Of a stretch of 64,000 nt of DNA, positions 8,566-20,454 are shown one piece after another (the first letter of the stretch is position 1; each line of letters starts with the position of its first letter). A program made the position numbers and the translations under genes. The stretch is taken from assembly GCF_036246005.1 (NCBI RefSeq), contig NZ_CP109171.1, positions 7,242,001-7,306,000 of the forward strand, given 5' to 3'. This DNA comes from Streptomyces sp. NBC_01723. GTDB lineage: Bacteria > Actinomycetota > Actinomycetes > Streptomycetales > Streptomycetaceae. Below the pieces are notes generated by a model. The model was not told the DNA's origin and did not search any database. It saw only the letters and a program-made list of their open reading frames with translations.

Positions 8566-9217
8566 ACTGCGCACCGTGACCGCCGGATACGCCCGCGAAG
8601 CGCCCGTCTTCCGGGACGTCACCCTCTCCGTCGCGCCGGGAGAGGCCGTCGGACTGCTCGGCCCCAGCGGCTGCGGCAAGTCCACCCTCGCCCGGGTCGC
8701 TGCCCTGCTGCACCGGCCCGAGGCCGGCACCCTGGTCGTCGACGGCACGCCCGTACGGCGCTGGCGCCACCGCGCCCCGCGCGAGCGACGCACCGCTTTC
8801 GGCGTCGTCTTCCAGCAGGCCCGGCTCTCCGCGGACCCCCGGCTGACCCTCGCCGACCTGATCGCCGAACCCCTGCGCGCCACCGGCCGCCGCGCGGAGG
8901 CCGCCGTCAGGGGCGCCGAACTGGCCGCCACCGTCGGACTGACCACCGACCTGCTGACCAGACGCCCGCACGAGGTCAGCGACGGCCAGTTGCAGCGCGC
9001 CTGCCTGGCCCGCGCCCTGGTGCTGCGCCCGCGCTGGCTGGTGTGCGACGAGATGACGGCGATGCTCGACGCCTCGACCACGGCCGCCCTGGTGCGGGTC
9101 GTGGAGGACTACCGGGCCGCCACCGGCGCCGGGCTGCTGGCCGTCGGTCACGACCGCGTCCTCCTGGACCGCTGGTGCGACCGCACCGTCGAGTGGGACA
9201 CCCTCACGCGCCTCTGA
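8558..9217 (+). CDS. Short peptide ABC transporter ATP-binding protein (DppF type)
   Basis: The 219-residue ATPase starts at GTG 8558, 8 bp before the end of the preceding ATPase gene. Walker A is GPSGCGKST (about 33-41), the signature is VSDGQLQR instead of LSGGQ, Walker B is WLVCDEMTAMLD, and the switch His lies in AVGHD. DppF proteins are usually around 330 residues and end in a Cys-containing extension; this one stops right after the nucleotide-binding domain. The gene is not visibly broken, so I read it as a compact DppF partner in a DppD/DppF heterodimer. It is the last gene of the operon. Confidence 0.9.
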   Translation: MLELRTVTAGYAREAPVFRDVTLSVAPGEAVGLLGPSGCGKSTLARVAALLHRPEAGTLVVDGTPVRRWRHRAPRERRTAFGVVFQQARLSADPRLTLADLIAEPLRATGRRAEAAVRGAELAATVGLTTDLLTRRPHEVSDGQLQRACLARALVLRPRWLVCDEMTAMLDASTTAALVRVVEDYRAATGAGLLAVGHDRVLLDRWCDRTVEWDTLTRL

Positions 9218-13318
<4,101 letters not shown>

Positions 13319-13326
13319 CCGGGGAC

Positions 13327-13362
13327 GGAGGGGGAGCCCGGGGCAGCCCGGGTTCCCCCTCC
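13327..13362 (+). terminator. Strong hairpin terminator after the beta-galactosidase gene
   Basis: A 16-bp stem (13327-13342 with 13347-13362; 15 Watson-Crick pairs and one G-U) closes a 4-nt loop, starting 9 bases after the stop codon. It has no long T tract. Confidence 0.75.
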
Positions 13363-13450
13363 GCACGGTGATCCGGGCAGGCCCAGGAAGCGCGAGGTCC
13401 ATGTCGGATTCTCGCCAGCGTCCGCCCGGCCGGTGGACCATCCTGGACCC

Positions 13451-14935
13451 ATGCAGACGGGAATGCACACCGACACCGAGCGCTGCGTGCGCGCCGTCCG
13501 GTCCAAGGACGCGCGGTTCGACGGCTGGTTCTTCACGGCCGTCCTGACCACCCGCATCTACTGCCGGCCCAGCTGCCCGGTGGTGCCGCCCAAGCCCCAG
13601 AACATGACCTTCTACCCGAGCGCGGCGGCCTGCCAGCAGGCAGGGTTCCGGGCGTGCAAACGCTGCCGCCCGGACACCAGCCCCGGCTCCCCGGAGTGGA
13701 ACCAGCGGGCCGACCTCACCGCCCGCACCATGCGCCTGATCGCCGACGGCGTCGTGGACCGCGAGGGCGTGCCCGGCCTCGCCGCGCGCCTCGGCTACAG
13801 CACCCGGCAGGTCGAACGCCAGCTCCTCGCCGAACTGGGTGCCGGACCCCTCGCGCTCGCCCGCGCGCAGCGCGCCCAGACGGCCCGGGTGCTGATCGAG
13901 ACCACCCCGCTGCCCATGGCGGACGTCGCCTTCGCGGCCGGCTTCGCGTCCGTGCGCACCTTCAACGACACCGTCCGCGAGGTCTTTGCGCTCTCCCCGA
14001 GCGAACTGCGCACCCGCGCCCCGAGGCACCGCGTCGCCGGCACCACCCCCGGCACCCTCTCCCTCCGCCTCCCCTTCCGCACCCCCCTCAACCCCGACAA
14101 CCTCTTCGGCCACCTCGCCGCCACCGCCGTACCCGGGGTGGAGGAGTGGCGGGACGGCGCCTACCGCCGCACCCTGCGCCTCCCGTACGGTCACGGCATC
14201 GCGGCCCTCACCCCCGGCCCCGACCACATCGGCTGCCGCCTCACCCTCAGCGACCCGCGCGACCTGACCGTCGCCATCAGCCGCTGCCGCCGGCTGCTCG
14301 ACCTGGACGCGGACCCGACGGCGATCGACGGCCAACTGCGCGCCGACCCGCTGCTCGCGCCGCTCGTCGACAAGGCGCCCGGACGGCGCGTGCCGCGCAC
14401 GGTGGACGAGGCGGAGTTCGCGGTCCGGGCGGTACTCGGCCAGCAGGTCTCCACCGCAGCCGCCCGCACCCACGCCGCCCGCCTGGTCACGGCGCACGGC
14501 GACCCGGTCGACGACCCGGAGGGCGGCCTGACCCATCTCTTCCCGTCCACGGCCGCACTGGCGGCGGTGGACCCGCAGACCCTGGCGATGCCGGGCGCCC
14601 GGCGCACGACCTTCACCACCCTGGTCGCCCACCTGGCCGACGGCTCGGTCAACCTGGGCGTCGAGTGCGACTGGTCCGAGACCCGCGCCCGGCTCCTGGC
14701 GCTGCCCGGCTTCGGCCCCTGGACCGCCGACGTCATCGCCATGCGCGCCCTCGGCGACCCCGACGCCTTCCTCCCCACCGACCTCGGCATCCGCCGCGCC
14801 GCGGGGGAACTGGGCCTGCCCTCCACCCCGGCCGCGCTCACCGCCCGCGCGGCGGCCTGGCGGCCCTGGAGGGCGTACGCCGTCCAGTACCTGTGGGCGA
14901 CCGACAGCCACCCGATCAACTTCCTGCCCGTGTAA
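13451..14935 (+). CDS. Ada-AlkA fusion: adaptive-response regulator and 3-methyladenine glycosylase
   Basis: With start ATG 13451 the 494-residue protein carries Cys38, Cys42, Cys69 and Cys72, the same numbering as the zinc cysteines of E. coli Ada, which supports this start over GTG 13433 or ATG 13463. The order is Ada N-terminal methyl-phosphotriester acceptor domain (1-75, Cys38 in the acceptor position), AraC-type helix-turn-helix (about 80-185), AlkA N-terminal domain, then the HhH-GPD glycosylase with LPGFGPWTADVIAMRAL and the catalytic-type Asp of FLPTDLG. The protein should sense methylated DNA phosphates, activate transcription and excise alkylated bases. The O6-methylguanine methyltransferase follows 9 bp later in the same probable operon. 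Confidence 0.92.
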   Translation: MQTGMHTDTERCVRAVRSKDARFDGWFFTAVLTTRIYCRPSCPVVPPKPQNMTFYPSAAACQQAGFRACKRCRPDTSPGSPEWNQRADLTARTMRLIADGVVDREGVPGLAARLGYSTRQVERQLLAELGAGPLALARAQRAQTARVLIETTPLPMADVAFAAGFASVRTFNDTVREVFALSPSELRTRAPRHRVAGTTPGTLSLRLPFRTPLNPDNLFGHLAATAVPGVEEWRDGAYRRTLRLPYGHGIAALTPGPDHIGCRLTLSDPRDLTVAISRCRRLLDLDADPTAIDGQLRADPLLAPLVDKAPGRRVPRTVDEAEFAVRAVLGQQVSTAAARTHAARLVTAHGDPVDDPEGGLTHLFPSTAALAAVDPQTLAMPGARRTTFTTLVAHLADGSVNLGVECDWSETRARLLALPGFGPWTADVIAMRALGDPDAFLPTDLGIRRAAGELGLPSTPAALTARAAAWRPWRAYAVQYLWATDSHPINFLPV

Positions 14936-14944
14936 GGACGACCC

Positions 14945-15484
14945 GTGGGAACAGGACCCGTGAAACAGCACACCGTGAAGCGGCACTCCATGAAGCAGCA
15001 CACCGTGATCGACAGCCCGTACGGCGCCCTCACCCTCGTCGCCGAGGACGGCGTCCTGTGCGGCCTCTACATGACCGACCAGCGCCACCGCCCGCCGGAG
15101 GAGACCTTCGGAACGCCCGACGACGCACCGTTCGCGCAGGCGGAGGAGGAACTGACCGCGTACTTCGACGGCAGACTGACCGACTTCACCCTCGACCTGC
15201 GCCTGAACGGAACCCCGTTCCAGCGCACGGTCTGGGAACAGCTCCGCGGCATCCCGTACGGCGAGACCCGCACCTACGGCGAACTCGCCGACGCCCTCGG
15301 CAACCCGGCCGCCTCCCGGGCCGTGGGCCTTGCCAACGGCCGCAACCCCATCGGCATCATCGTCCCCTGCCACCGCGTCATCGGCGCGAGCGGCGGCCTC
15401 ACCGGCTACGGCGGCGGCCTGGAACGCAAGCGTCGACTACTGGACTTCGAACGGGGCACGGCGGGACCGGCGCCGTTGTTCTAG
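14945..15484 (+). CDS. ogt: Methylated-DNA--protein-cysteine methyltransferase
   Basis: The 179-residue protein starts at GTG 14945, 9 bp after the Ada-AlkA stop, with AAGGA about 6 bases upstream; ATG 14990 is an alternative, because the first 20 residues are not conserved-looking. The C-terminal domain has the active site PCHRVIG with acceptor Cys142, and NGRNP before it, as in Ogt/MGMT. The protein removes methyl groups from O6-methylguanine by irreversible self-methylation. Together with the upstream gene it covers phosphotriester, N-alkyl and O-alkyl damage. The stop is followed at once by the remains of an unrelated oxidoreductase gene. Confidence 0.95.
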   Translation: MGTGPVKQHTVKRHSMKQHTVIDSPYGALTLVAEDGVLCGLYMTDQRHRPPEETFGTPDDAPFAQAEEELTAYFDGRLTDFTLDLRLNGTPFQRTVWEQLRGIPYGETRTYGELADALGNPAASRAVGLANGRNPIGIIVPCHRVIGASGGLTGYGGGLERKRRLLDFERGTAGPAPLF

Positions 15485-15981
15485 GCGGCTGACCGTCCTG
15501 CGCCGGATCTGGAACGGCGAGCCCTGCGGCCAGGACGTCGGTCCCATCGGACCGCGCCCCGCGACGCCCGGCGGGCCCGAGATCCTGTTCGGCGGCTTCG
15601 CCCCGGCCGCACTCGACCGGGTCGGCCGCTTCGGCGACGGCTTCCTCGGCGCCGCGCTGCCGCCCGCGCACATGGCGGGCCTGTTCCGCGACGTCGAGGC
15701 GGTCCGGCGGACCTACGACCGCCCCGGCCGGCCGCGCCTGGTCGGCCAGGCCAGGTCCGCGCTCGGCCCCCGGAGCACGGTGGACCGGGCCCTCCACAAC
15801 CTCCGCGACTACTACGCCTTCACCGGCCGCGCCGACCACATGACCAGGGGCCTGCTCACCACCGCGCGGGAGATCCGCGCGGCCGTCGGCGCCTTCCACG
15901 ACATCGGCGCGGACGGTCGTGCTCTCCTGCTGGGCCTCGGACCCCGACCAGGTCGACAGCCTCGCCGACCCCCTGTTCTGA
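15485..15981 (+). pseudogene. Remnant of an LLM-class (luciferase-like) oxidoreductase
   Basis: From about 15489 one frame reads like the C-terminal half of a flavin/F420-dependent luciferase-like monooxygenase: RLTVLRRIWNGEP, then GPRPATPGGPEILFGGFAP, GRFGDGFLGAALPP and DYYAFTGRADHM. No start codon or N-terminal half is present; the similarity begins right after the ogt stop. At about 15909-15914 (GCGGACGGTCG) an extra G shifts the frame: the correct ending, VVLSCWASDPDQVDSLADPLF and TGA at 15979-15981, continues in another frame. The gene is therefore 5'-truncated and frameshifted. This is inference from recognised family sequence, not an alignment. Confidence 0.75.
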
Positions 15982-15987
15982 CGCGTC

Positions 15988-16015
15988 GCGCCCGGCGTCC
16001 CGACCCGCCGGGCGC
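15988..16015. terminator. Bidirectional hairpin between the oxidoreductase relic and the sirtuin gene
   Basis: A perfect 10-bp stem (GCGCCCGGCG at 15988-15997 with 16006-16015) and 8-nt loop sit directly against the sirtuin stop codon at 16016 and would serve transcripts from both sides. Confidence 0.65.
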
Positions 16016-16741
16016 TCAGCCCAGCCCGCGCAGCAGCTCGGGCAGGGCCGTGCCGATCGGTTCCCGGACCACCTCGTCGGCCATGTCGTCGTACGGCGTC
16101 GGTTCCGCGTTGACGATGATCAGCCGGGCGCCGTGGTCGGCGGCCACGCCGGCCAGCCCGGCGGCGGGCTGCACCTGGAGGCTGGTGCCGACGGCGACGA
16201 ACACCTGGCAGGCCTTGCTGATGGCGAGCGCCTCACCCATCACCACCGGGTCGAGGCGCTCGCCGAACATCACGGTCGCCGACTTCAGGATCCCGCCGCA
16301 CTCCAGGCACGGCGGGTCGTCCTCACCGGCGTCGACCCGGGCGAGCGCGTCGGTCATCGGTCCGCGGACCCGGCAGCCGGTGCACACGTAGCTCAGCGCG
16401 GTGCCGTGCAGTTCGAGGACCTTGCGGGCGGAGAGCCCGGCGAGCTGGTGCAGGCCGTCCACGTTCTGCGTGATCACGCGGACCGGGACCCCCGAACGCT
16501 CCAGCTCGGCCACCGCCCGGTGCGCCGCGTTCGGCTCGGCCCCCAGCGTCCGGTTCGCCCGCCGCATCAGCCAGGAGCGGCGGCGGATCTCCGGATCGCC
16601 CATGTAGTACTCGTACGTGACGAGCTTCTCGGCCTCCGGGTCGCGCCGCCACAGCCCGTTGGGGCCGCGGTAGTCCGGGATGCCGGAGTCGGTCGAGACG
16701 CCGGCCCCGCTGAGGATGGCGACGAGCGGCTTGCTGGTCAT
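16016..16741 (-). CDS. NAD-dependent protein deacylase, sirtuin
   Basis: The 241-residue protein starts at ATG 16741; longer readings upstream fall in non-coding sequence and the Nudix gene. It shows the NAD-binding GAGVSTDSGIPDYRG (about 11-25), TQNVDGLHQ, the catalytic His in ELHGT, and two zinc Cys pairs (CTGC and CLEC). Bacterial Sir2 enzymes remove acetyl or other acyl groups from protein lysines using NAD, releasing O-acetyl-ADP-ribose. The absence of the Tyr/Arg signature cannot be judged without alignment, so class (deacetylase or desuccinylase) is left open. It probably has its own promoter. Confidence 0.93.
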   Translation of the reverse strand: MTSKPLVAILSGAGVSTDSGIPDYRGPNGLWRRDPEAEKLVTYEYYMGDPEIRRRSWLMRRANRTLGAEPNAAHRAVAELERSGVPVRVITQNVDGLHQLAGLSARKVLELHGTALSYVCTGCRVRGPMTDALARVDAGEDDPPCLECGGILKSATVMFGERLDPVVMGEALAISKACQVFVAVGTSLQVQPAAGLAGVAADHGARLIIVNAEPTPYDDMADEVVREPIGTALPELLRGLG

Positions 16742-16782
16742 GCGGTCGAGGGTAGGGCGGCCGCGGTCCGCCCGGCGAACGG

Positions 16783-17277
16783 TTATCGGCCGACCCGGGC
16801 GCCGTTCTCCAGCTCCGCCGGGCCCGTCCCGTCCGTCAGTACGTCCAGCGCGGCCAGGACCCGGCCGTGCAGTGTCCCGAGCAGGTGGGCGCCCAGCTCG
16901 CCGCGCGGCACCATCCGCCACGACAGCAGTTCCTCCTCCTGGAGCCTGATCGCCTTCAGGTCGTCCTCGGAGAGCACCCCGCCGTCGTACAGGTACGCCA
17001 CGATCGGCGGGCGGCCCGTCCCGCCCACCCAGTCCACCGCGAGCAGCCGGCCCAGGCGGACGTCGAGACCGATCTCCTCCAGGGTCTCCCGCCAGGCGCC
17101 CTGCCGCGGGGTCTCCCCGTCGTCGGACTCGATGGTCCCGCCGGGCAGCGCCCATCCCTCGCGGTAGTTCGGCTCGACGAGCAGCACCCGCCCCTCGGCG
17201 TCCCGGAAGAGCGCGGCGGCACCGGCGAGGACACGGGGGAGACCGGCGATGTAGGTGGCGTAGTCAGCAGTGGTCAT
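16783..17277 (-). CDS. Nudix hydrolase
   Basis: The 164-residue protein starts at ATG 17277. The Nudix box is complete: GGTIESDDGETPRQGAWRET continuing into LEEIG (GX5EX7REUXEEXGU, about residues 46-68), with the REx2EE glutamates that bind metal. Such enzymes hydrolyse nucleoside diphosphates linked to other groups, for example oxidised nucleotides, ADP-ribose or NADH; the substrate is not predictable here. The gene is followed, 41 bp on, by the sirtuin gene on the same strand, so the two may be cotranscribed. Confidence 0.9.
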   Translation of the reverse strand: MTTADYATYIAGLPRVLAGAAALFRDAEGRVLLVEPNYREGWALPGGTIESDDGETPRQGAWRETLEEIGLDVRLGRLLAVDWVGGTGRPPIVAYLYDGGVLSEDDLKAIRLQEEELLSWRMVPRGELGAHLLGTLHGRVLAALDVLTDGTGPAELENGARVGR

Positions 17278-17427
17278 CCCGAAAGCGTAGCGAGAGCCGG
17301 GCCCGCCCCCGGTGCGGTCGTTCCAGGGTGCGGGCAGGGCATGACGACGCGGGTGTCCTCCGGTTATGGTCGCAGCGGCGCGACTGCCTTGACGTGCGCA
17401 AGGCTCGGAGAGCAAGGGGAGATCAAG

Positions 17428-18585
17428 GTGGCTGACGCTGCTGTGGACGGGGCCCGTCGGGTCCTCGTCGCCGCGGACAAGTTCAAGGGGTCGCTGACGG
17501 CCGTGGAGGTCGCCGAGCGGGTGACGGCCGGGCTGCGCCGTGTCGTGCCGGACGTCCGGGTCGAGGCGCTGCCCGTGGCCGACGGTGGCGACGGCACCGT
17601 GGCCGCGGCGGTCGCGGCCGGGTTCGAGCGCCGTGAGGTGCGGGTCGCCGGGCCCCTCGGTGACGAGGTGACGGCGGCGTTCGCGCTGCGCGAGGACACC
17701 GCGGTCGTGGAGATGGCCGAGGCCAGTGGCTTGCAGCGGCTGCCCGAGGGCGTCCTCGCGCCGCTGACCGCCTCGACGTACGGCTCGGGCGAGCTGCTGC
17801 GGGCCGCACTGGACGCGGGGGCCCGGACGATCGTGTTCGGGGTCGGCGGCAGTGCCACCACGGACGGCGGTGCCGGGATGCTCGCCGCGCTGGGCGCGCG
17901 GTTCCTGGACGCGGACGGCGAGCCGGTCGCGCCGGGCGGGGGCGGTCTCGCCGCGCTGGCCTCGGCCGACCTGTCGGGCCTCGACCCGCGCCTCTCTGAC
18001 GTCGAGCTGGTGCTCGCGAGCGACGTCGACAATCCGCTGACCGGCCCGAAGGGTGCCCCGGCGGTCTACGGCCCGCAGAAGGGCGCCTCGCCGGAGGACG
18101 TGGCGGCCCTGGACGCCGCCCTCGCGCACTTCGCGGAGGTGCTGGCTCAGGCGGAGGGCGTGGGCGCGCGGGCCGCCGAGTACGCGGCGTCGCCGGGGGC
18201 CGGTGCGGCGGGCGGCATCGGATACGGTGCGCTGCTGCTGGGGGCGCGGTTCCGGCCCGGCATCGAGGTGATGCTGGACGTGCTGGGCTTCGCGCCGGCG
18301 CTGGAGCGGGCCGACCTCGTGATCACGGGCGAGGGCTCGCTGGACGAGCAGACCCTGCACGGCAAGGCCCCGGCGGGCGTCGCGGCGGCGGCGCGGGCCG
18401 CGGGCAAGGAGGTCGTCGCGGTGTGCGGGCGGCTGGCGCTGCCGGCGGATGCGCTGGGGCGGGCCGGAATTCGCCGGGCGTACCCGCTGACGGCCGTGGA
18501 GCCGGACGTGGAGAAGTGCATCGCCGAGGCGGGGCCGATCCTGGAGCGGGTCGCCGAGGGCATCGCCAGGGACTTCCTGAGCTGA
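17428..18585 (+). CDS. Glycerate kinase
   Basis: The start is GTG 17428 behind AGGGGAGA; an in-frame extension upstream runs antisense to the Nudix gene and is discarded. The 385-residue protein belongs to the GlxK/GarK family: VLVAADKFKGSLTAVEVA opens it, followed by LPVADGGDGTV, VFGVGGSATTDGGAGML and a C-terminal VITGEGSLDEQTLHGKAPAG. The enzyme phosphorylates D-glycerate to a phosphoglycerate, feeding glyoxylate or serine breakdown products into glycolysis. It is transcribed alone and ends at a shared terminator with the convergent pssA. Confidence 0.93.
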   Translation: MADAAVDGARRVLVAADKFKGSLTAVEVAERVTAGLRRVVPDVRVEALPVADGGDGTVAAAVAAGFERREVRVAGPLGDEVTAAFALREDTAVVEMAEASGLQRLPEGVLAPLTASTYGSGELLRAALDAGARTIVFGVGGSATTDGGAGMLAALGARFLDADGEPVAPGGGGLAALASADLSGLDPRLSDVELVLASDVDNPLTGPKGAPAVYGPQKGASPEDVAALDAALAHFAEVLAQAEGVGARAAEYAASPGAGAAGGIGYGALLLGARFRPGIEVMLDVLGFAPALERADLVITGEGSLDEQTLHGKAPAGVAAAARAAGKEVVAVCGRLALPADALGRAGIRRAYPLTAVEPDVEKCIAEAGPILERVAEGIARDFLS

Positions 18586-18741
18586 TCTCGCCCCCGCCGC
18601 TCCTCAGACGCCGGACGGGCCGGGTGGGCCGTCGCGGTCCCGTTCGTCCCACCGAGTCGGGTGGCCGGTGGGCATAGGCCCGGGGTCTGGGGGCGGAGCC
18701 TCCAGCAGGTTCGGCACCGCCGCCGGGCCCGGCAAAAGCGA

Positions 18742-18770
18742 GGGCCCCGGACCAACCCGGTCCGGGGCCC
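18742..18770. terminator. Bidirectional terminator between glycerate kinase and pssA
   Basis: A perfect 12-bp stem (GGGCCCCGGACC at 18742-18753 with 18759-18770) and 5-nt loop lie between two convergent genes, 19 bp from the pssA stop. It has the symmetrical form expected of a bidirectional terminator. Confidence 0.8.
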
Positions 18771-18789
18771 ACCACGCGTCAGCGCGTCG

Positions 18790-19641
18790 CTACGGCTGAG
18801 CCGCCCGCGCCTCCCGCCGGTTGTCACGGAAGTTGTTCACCCGCCGAGCCGTCGCGAACAGCGGGATCACCGCCCCCATCACCAGCTGCAACGCGCACCC
18901 CGTCTGGAGCAGCAGCTGCCCGCTCGGCGCGTCGAAGGCCCACGCGGCCAGCAGACCCATGGAGAGCACGATCCACGAGAGCATGGCCACCGCGAGGCGT
19001 CCCCGCGGCTTCGGGTACTCGACCCGGCTCACCATCAGCCACGCCGTGCCGATGATCGCCAGCAGCGTCGCCACGAACGGCAGCTCCAGCAGGACGATCG
19101 ACACGACCGTCAGCGCCCCGAACGGGGACGGCATGCCCTGGAAGGTGCCGTCCTTGACGGTGACGCAGGAGAACCGCGCAAGCCGCAGCACCACCGCCAG
19201 CAGCACCACGATCGCCCCCACCGCCGCCACTCGCTGGTAGGCGTCGTCCGCGACCATGCCGTAGACGAGGACGAAGTACGCCGGCGCCAGCCCGAAGCTG
19301 ATCAGGTCGGAGAGGTTGTCCAGCTCCGCGCCCATGGGCGACGACCGCAGCTTGCGGGCCACGAGGCCGTCGCACAGGTCGAAGATCGCCGCGCACAGCA
19401 TCAGGATGACCGCGGTGGCCGCGCTGTGCCGGGCCATGCCCGACTCGTCGCTGCCCATGAGGTGCGGGATGAGGATCCCGGTGGTGGTGAAGTACACCGC
19501 CATGAACCCGCACGTGGCGTTGCCGAGGGTGAGGGTGTCCGCTATCGACAGACGGAGCGAGAGAGGCATCTCCTCCTCTTCGTCCATCTCGTCGGCCTCG
19601 GGCACCCATCCGGCCTGCGTCTGTGGATCAATCACGGTCAA
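18790..19641 (-). CDS. pssA: CDP-diacylglycerol--serine O-phosphatidyltransferase
   Basis: The 283-residue membrane protein has the CDP-alcohol phosphatidyltransferase motif DGLVARKLRSSPMGAELDNL with the following Asp (DGx2ARx8Gx3Dx3D, about residues 86-107), and around eight hydrophobic segments. It makes phosphatidylserine from CDP-diacylglycerol and serine. The start is uncertain: TTG 19641 has GGGGTG 7 bases upstream, while GTG 19635 is a more common start codon but has a 13-base gap. Both overlap the end of psd, so translation is coupled. The order psd-pssA on one transcript is typical of actinobacteria. Confidence 0.92.
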   Translation of the reverse strand: MTVIDPQTQAGWVPEADEMDEEEEMPLSLRLSIADTLTLGNATCGFMAVYFTTTGILIPHLMGSDESGMARHSAATAVILMLCAAIFDLCDGLVARKLRSSPMGAELDNLSDLISFGLAPAYFVLVYGMVADDAYQRVAAVGAIVVLLAVVLRLARFSCVTVKDGTFQGMPSPFGALTVVSIVLLELPFVATLLAIIGTAWLMVSRVEYPKPRGRLAVAMLSWIVLSMGLLAAWAFDAPSGQLLLQTGCALQLVMGAVIPLFATARRVNNFRDNRREARAAQP

Positions 19642-20284
19642 TTCGAGTCACCCCAGCCACCGTCTTCTGACCCACTTCGACATCGACCTCCACACCCTCG
19701 GGCAGGTACAGGTCGACGCGCGAGCCGAAGCGGATCAGACCGACCCGGTCGCCCTGCTCGACCTTGGTGCCCTGCGGCACGTAGGGGACGATGCGGCGGG
19801 CCACCGCGCCGGCGATCTGGATCATCTCGATGTCGCCCAGCTCGGTGTCGAAGTGCCACACGACGCGCTCGTTGTTCTCGCTCTCCTTGTTGAAAGCGGG
19901 AACGAAGCCGCCCGGCACGTGCTCGACCGACGTGACCGTGCCCGACAGCGGGGCGCGGTTGACGTGGACGTTGAGCGGGCTCATGAAGATCGCGACGCGG
20001 GTACGGCCGTCCTTCCACGGCATGATGCTCTGCACCACACCGTCGGCGGGCGAGATGACCCGGCCCTGGGTGATCTCGCGCTCGGGGTCGCGGAAGAACC
20101 ACAGCATCCCGGCCGCGAGCGCGGTGGCGGGGACGGCGACGGCCTTGGCCGCGCCGGAACGGCGGGCGCGCAGGAGGCTGACGGCTGCGGTGGCGACGGT
20201 CGGCAGAAGCCACGGCGATGCTCCGCGCGCGAGGCGTACGCCGGCGAGGCTGTCGCGAGGTGCAGAGGTTTGGCTGTGGGGCAT
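19628..20284 (-). CDS. psd: Phosphatidylserine decarboxylase proenzyme
   Basis: The start is ATG 20284, giving 218 residues, the normal size of the short (PSD-A) class; longer in-frame sequence upstream is not conserved-looking. One hydrophobic N-terminal region precedes FFRDPERE and SPADGVV. The self-cleavage site is the Gly-Ser of LIRFGSRVDLYLP near the C-terminus, where Ser becomes the pyruvoyl group. The enzyme converts phosphatidylserine to phosphatidylethanolamine, working with the overlapping pssA product. Confidence 0.94.
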   Translation of the reverse strand: MPHSQTSAPRDSLAGVRLARGASPWLLPTVATAAVSLLRARRSGAAKAVAVPATALAAGMLWFFRDPEREITQGRVISPADGVVQSIMPWKDGRTRVAIFMSPLNVHVNRAPLSGTVTSVEHVPGGFVPAFNKESENNERVVWHFDTELGDIEMIQIAGAVARRIVPYVPQGTKVEQGDRVGLIRFGSRVDLYLPEGVEVDVEVGQKTVAGVTRIDRD

Positions 20285-20406
20285 GGATGACCTTCGTAGC
20301 GGATGATGCCGCACACTGACGGGGGACGGCGGCTTTCCGGCGATCGTAGCGGCTCTCAGCCGCAACTGGGTAAGCCAGGAAGCCGAGTCGGCGGCCGAAC
20401 ACTGCC

Positions 20407-20445
20407 TACGGGGTGTGACCTTGTTCTCCAAGAAAACACCCCGTA
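20407..20445 (-). terminator. Hairpin between the ethylmalonyl-CoA operon and psd
   Basis: Perfect 10-bp arms (20407-20416 and 20436-20445) enclose 19 nt that contain a smaller CTTG/CAAG hairpin. It lies 10 bp after the acyl-CoA dehydrogenase stop and 120 bp before psd, so it may end the operon or attenuate read-through into psd-pssA. Confidence 0.5.
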
Positions 20446-20454
20446 TCCGGACAT

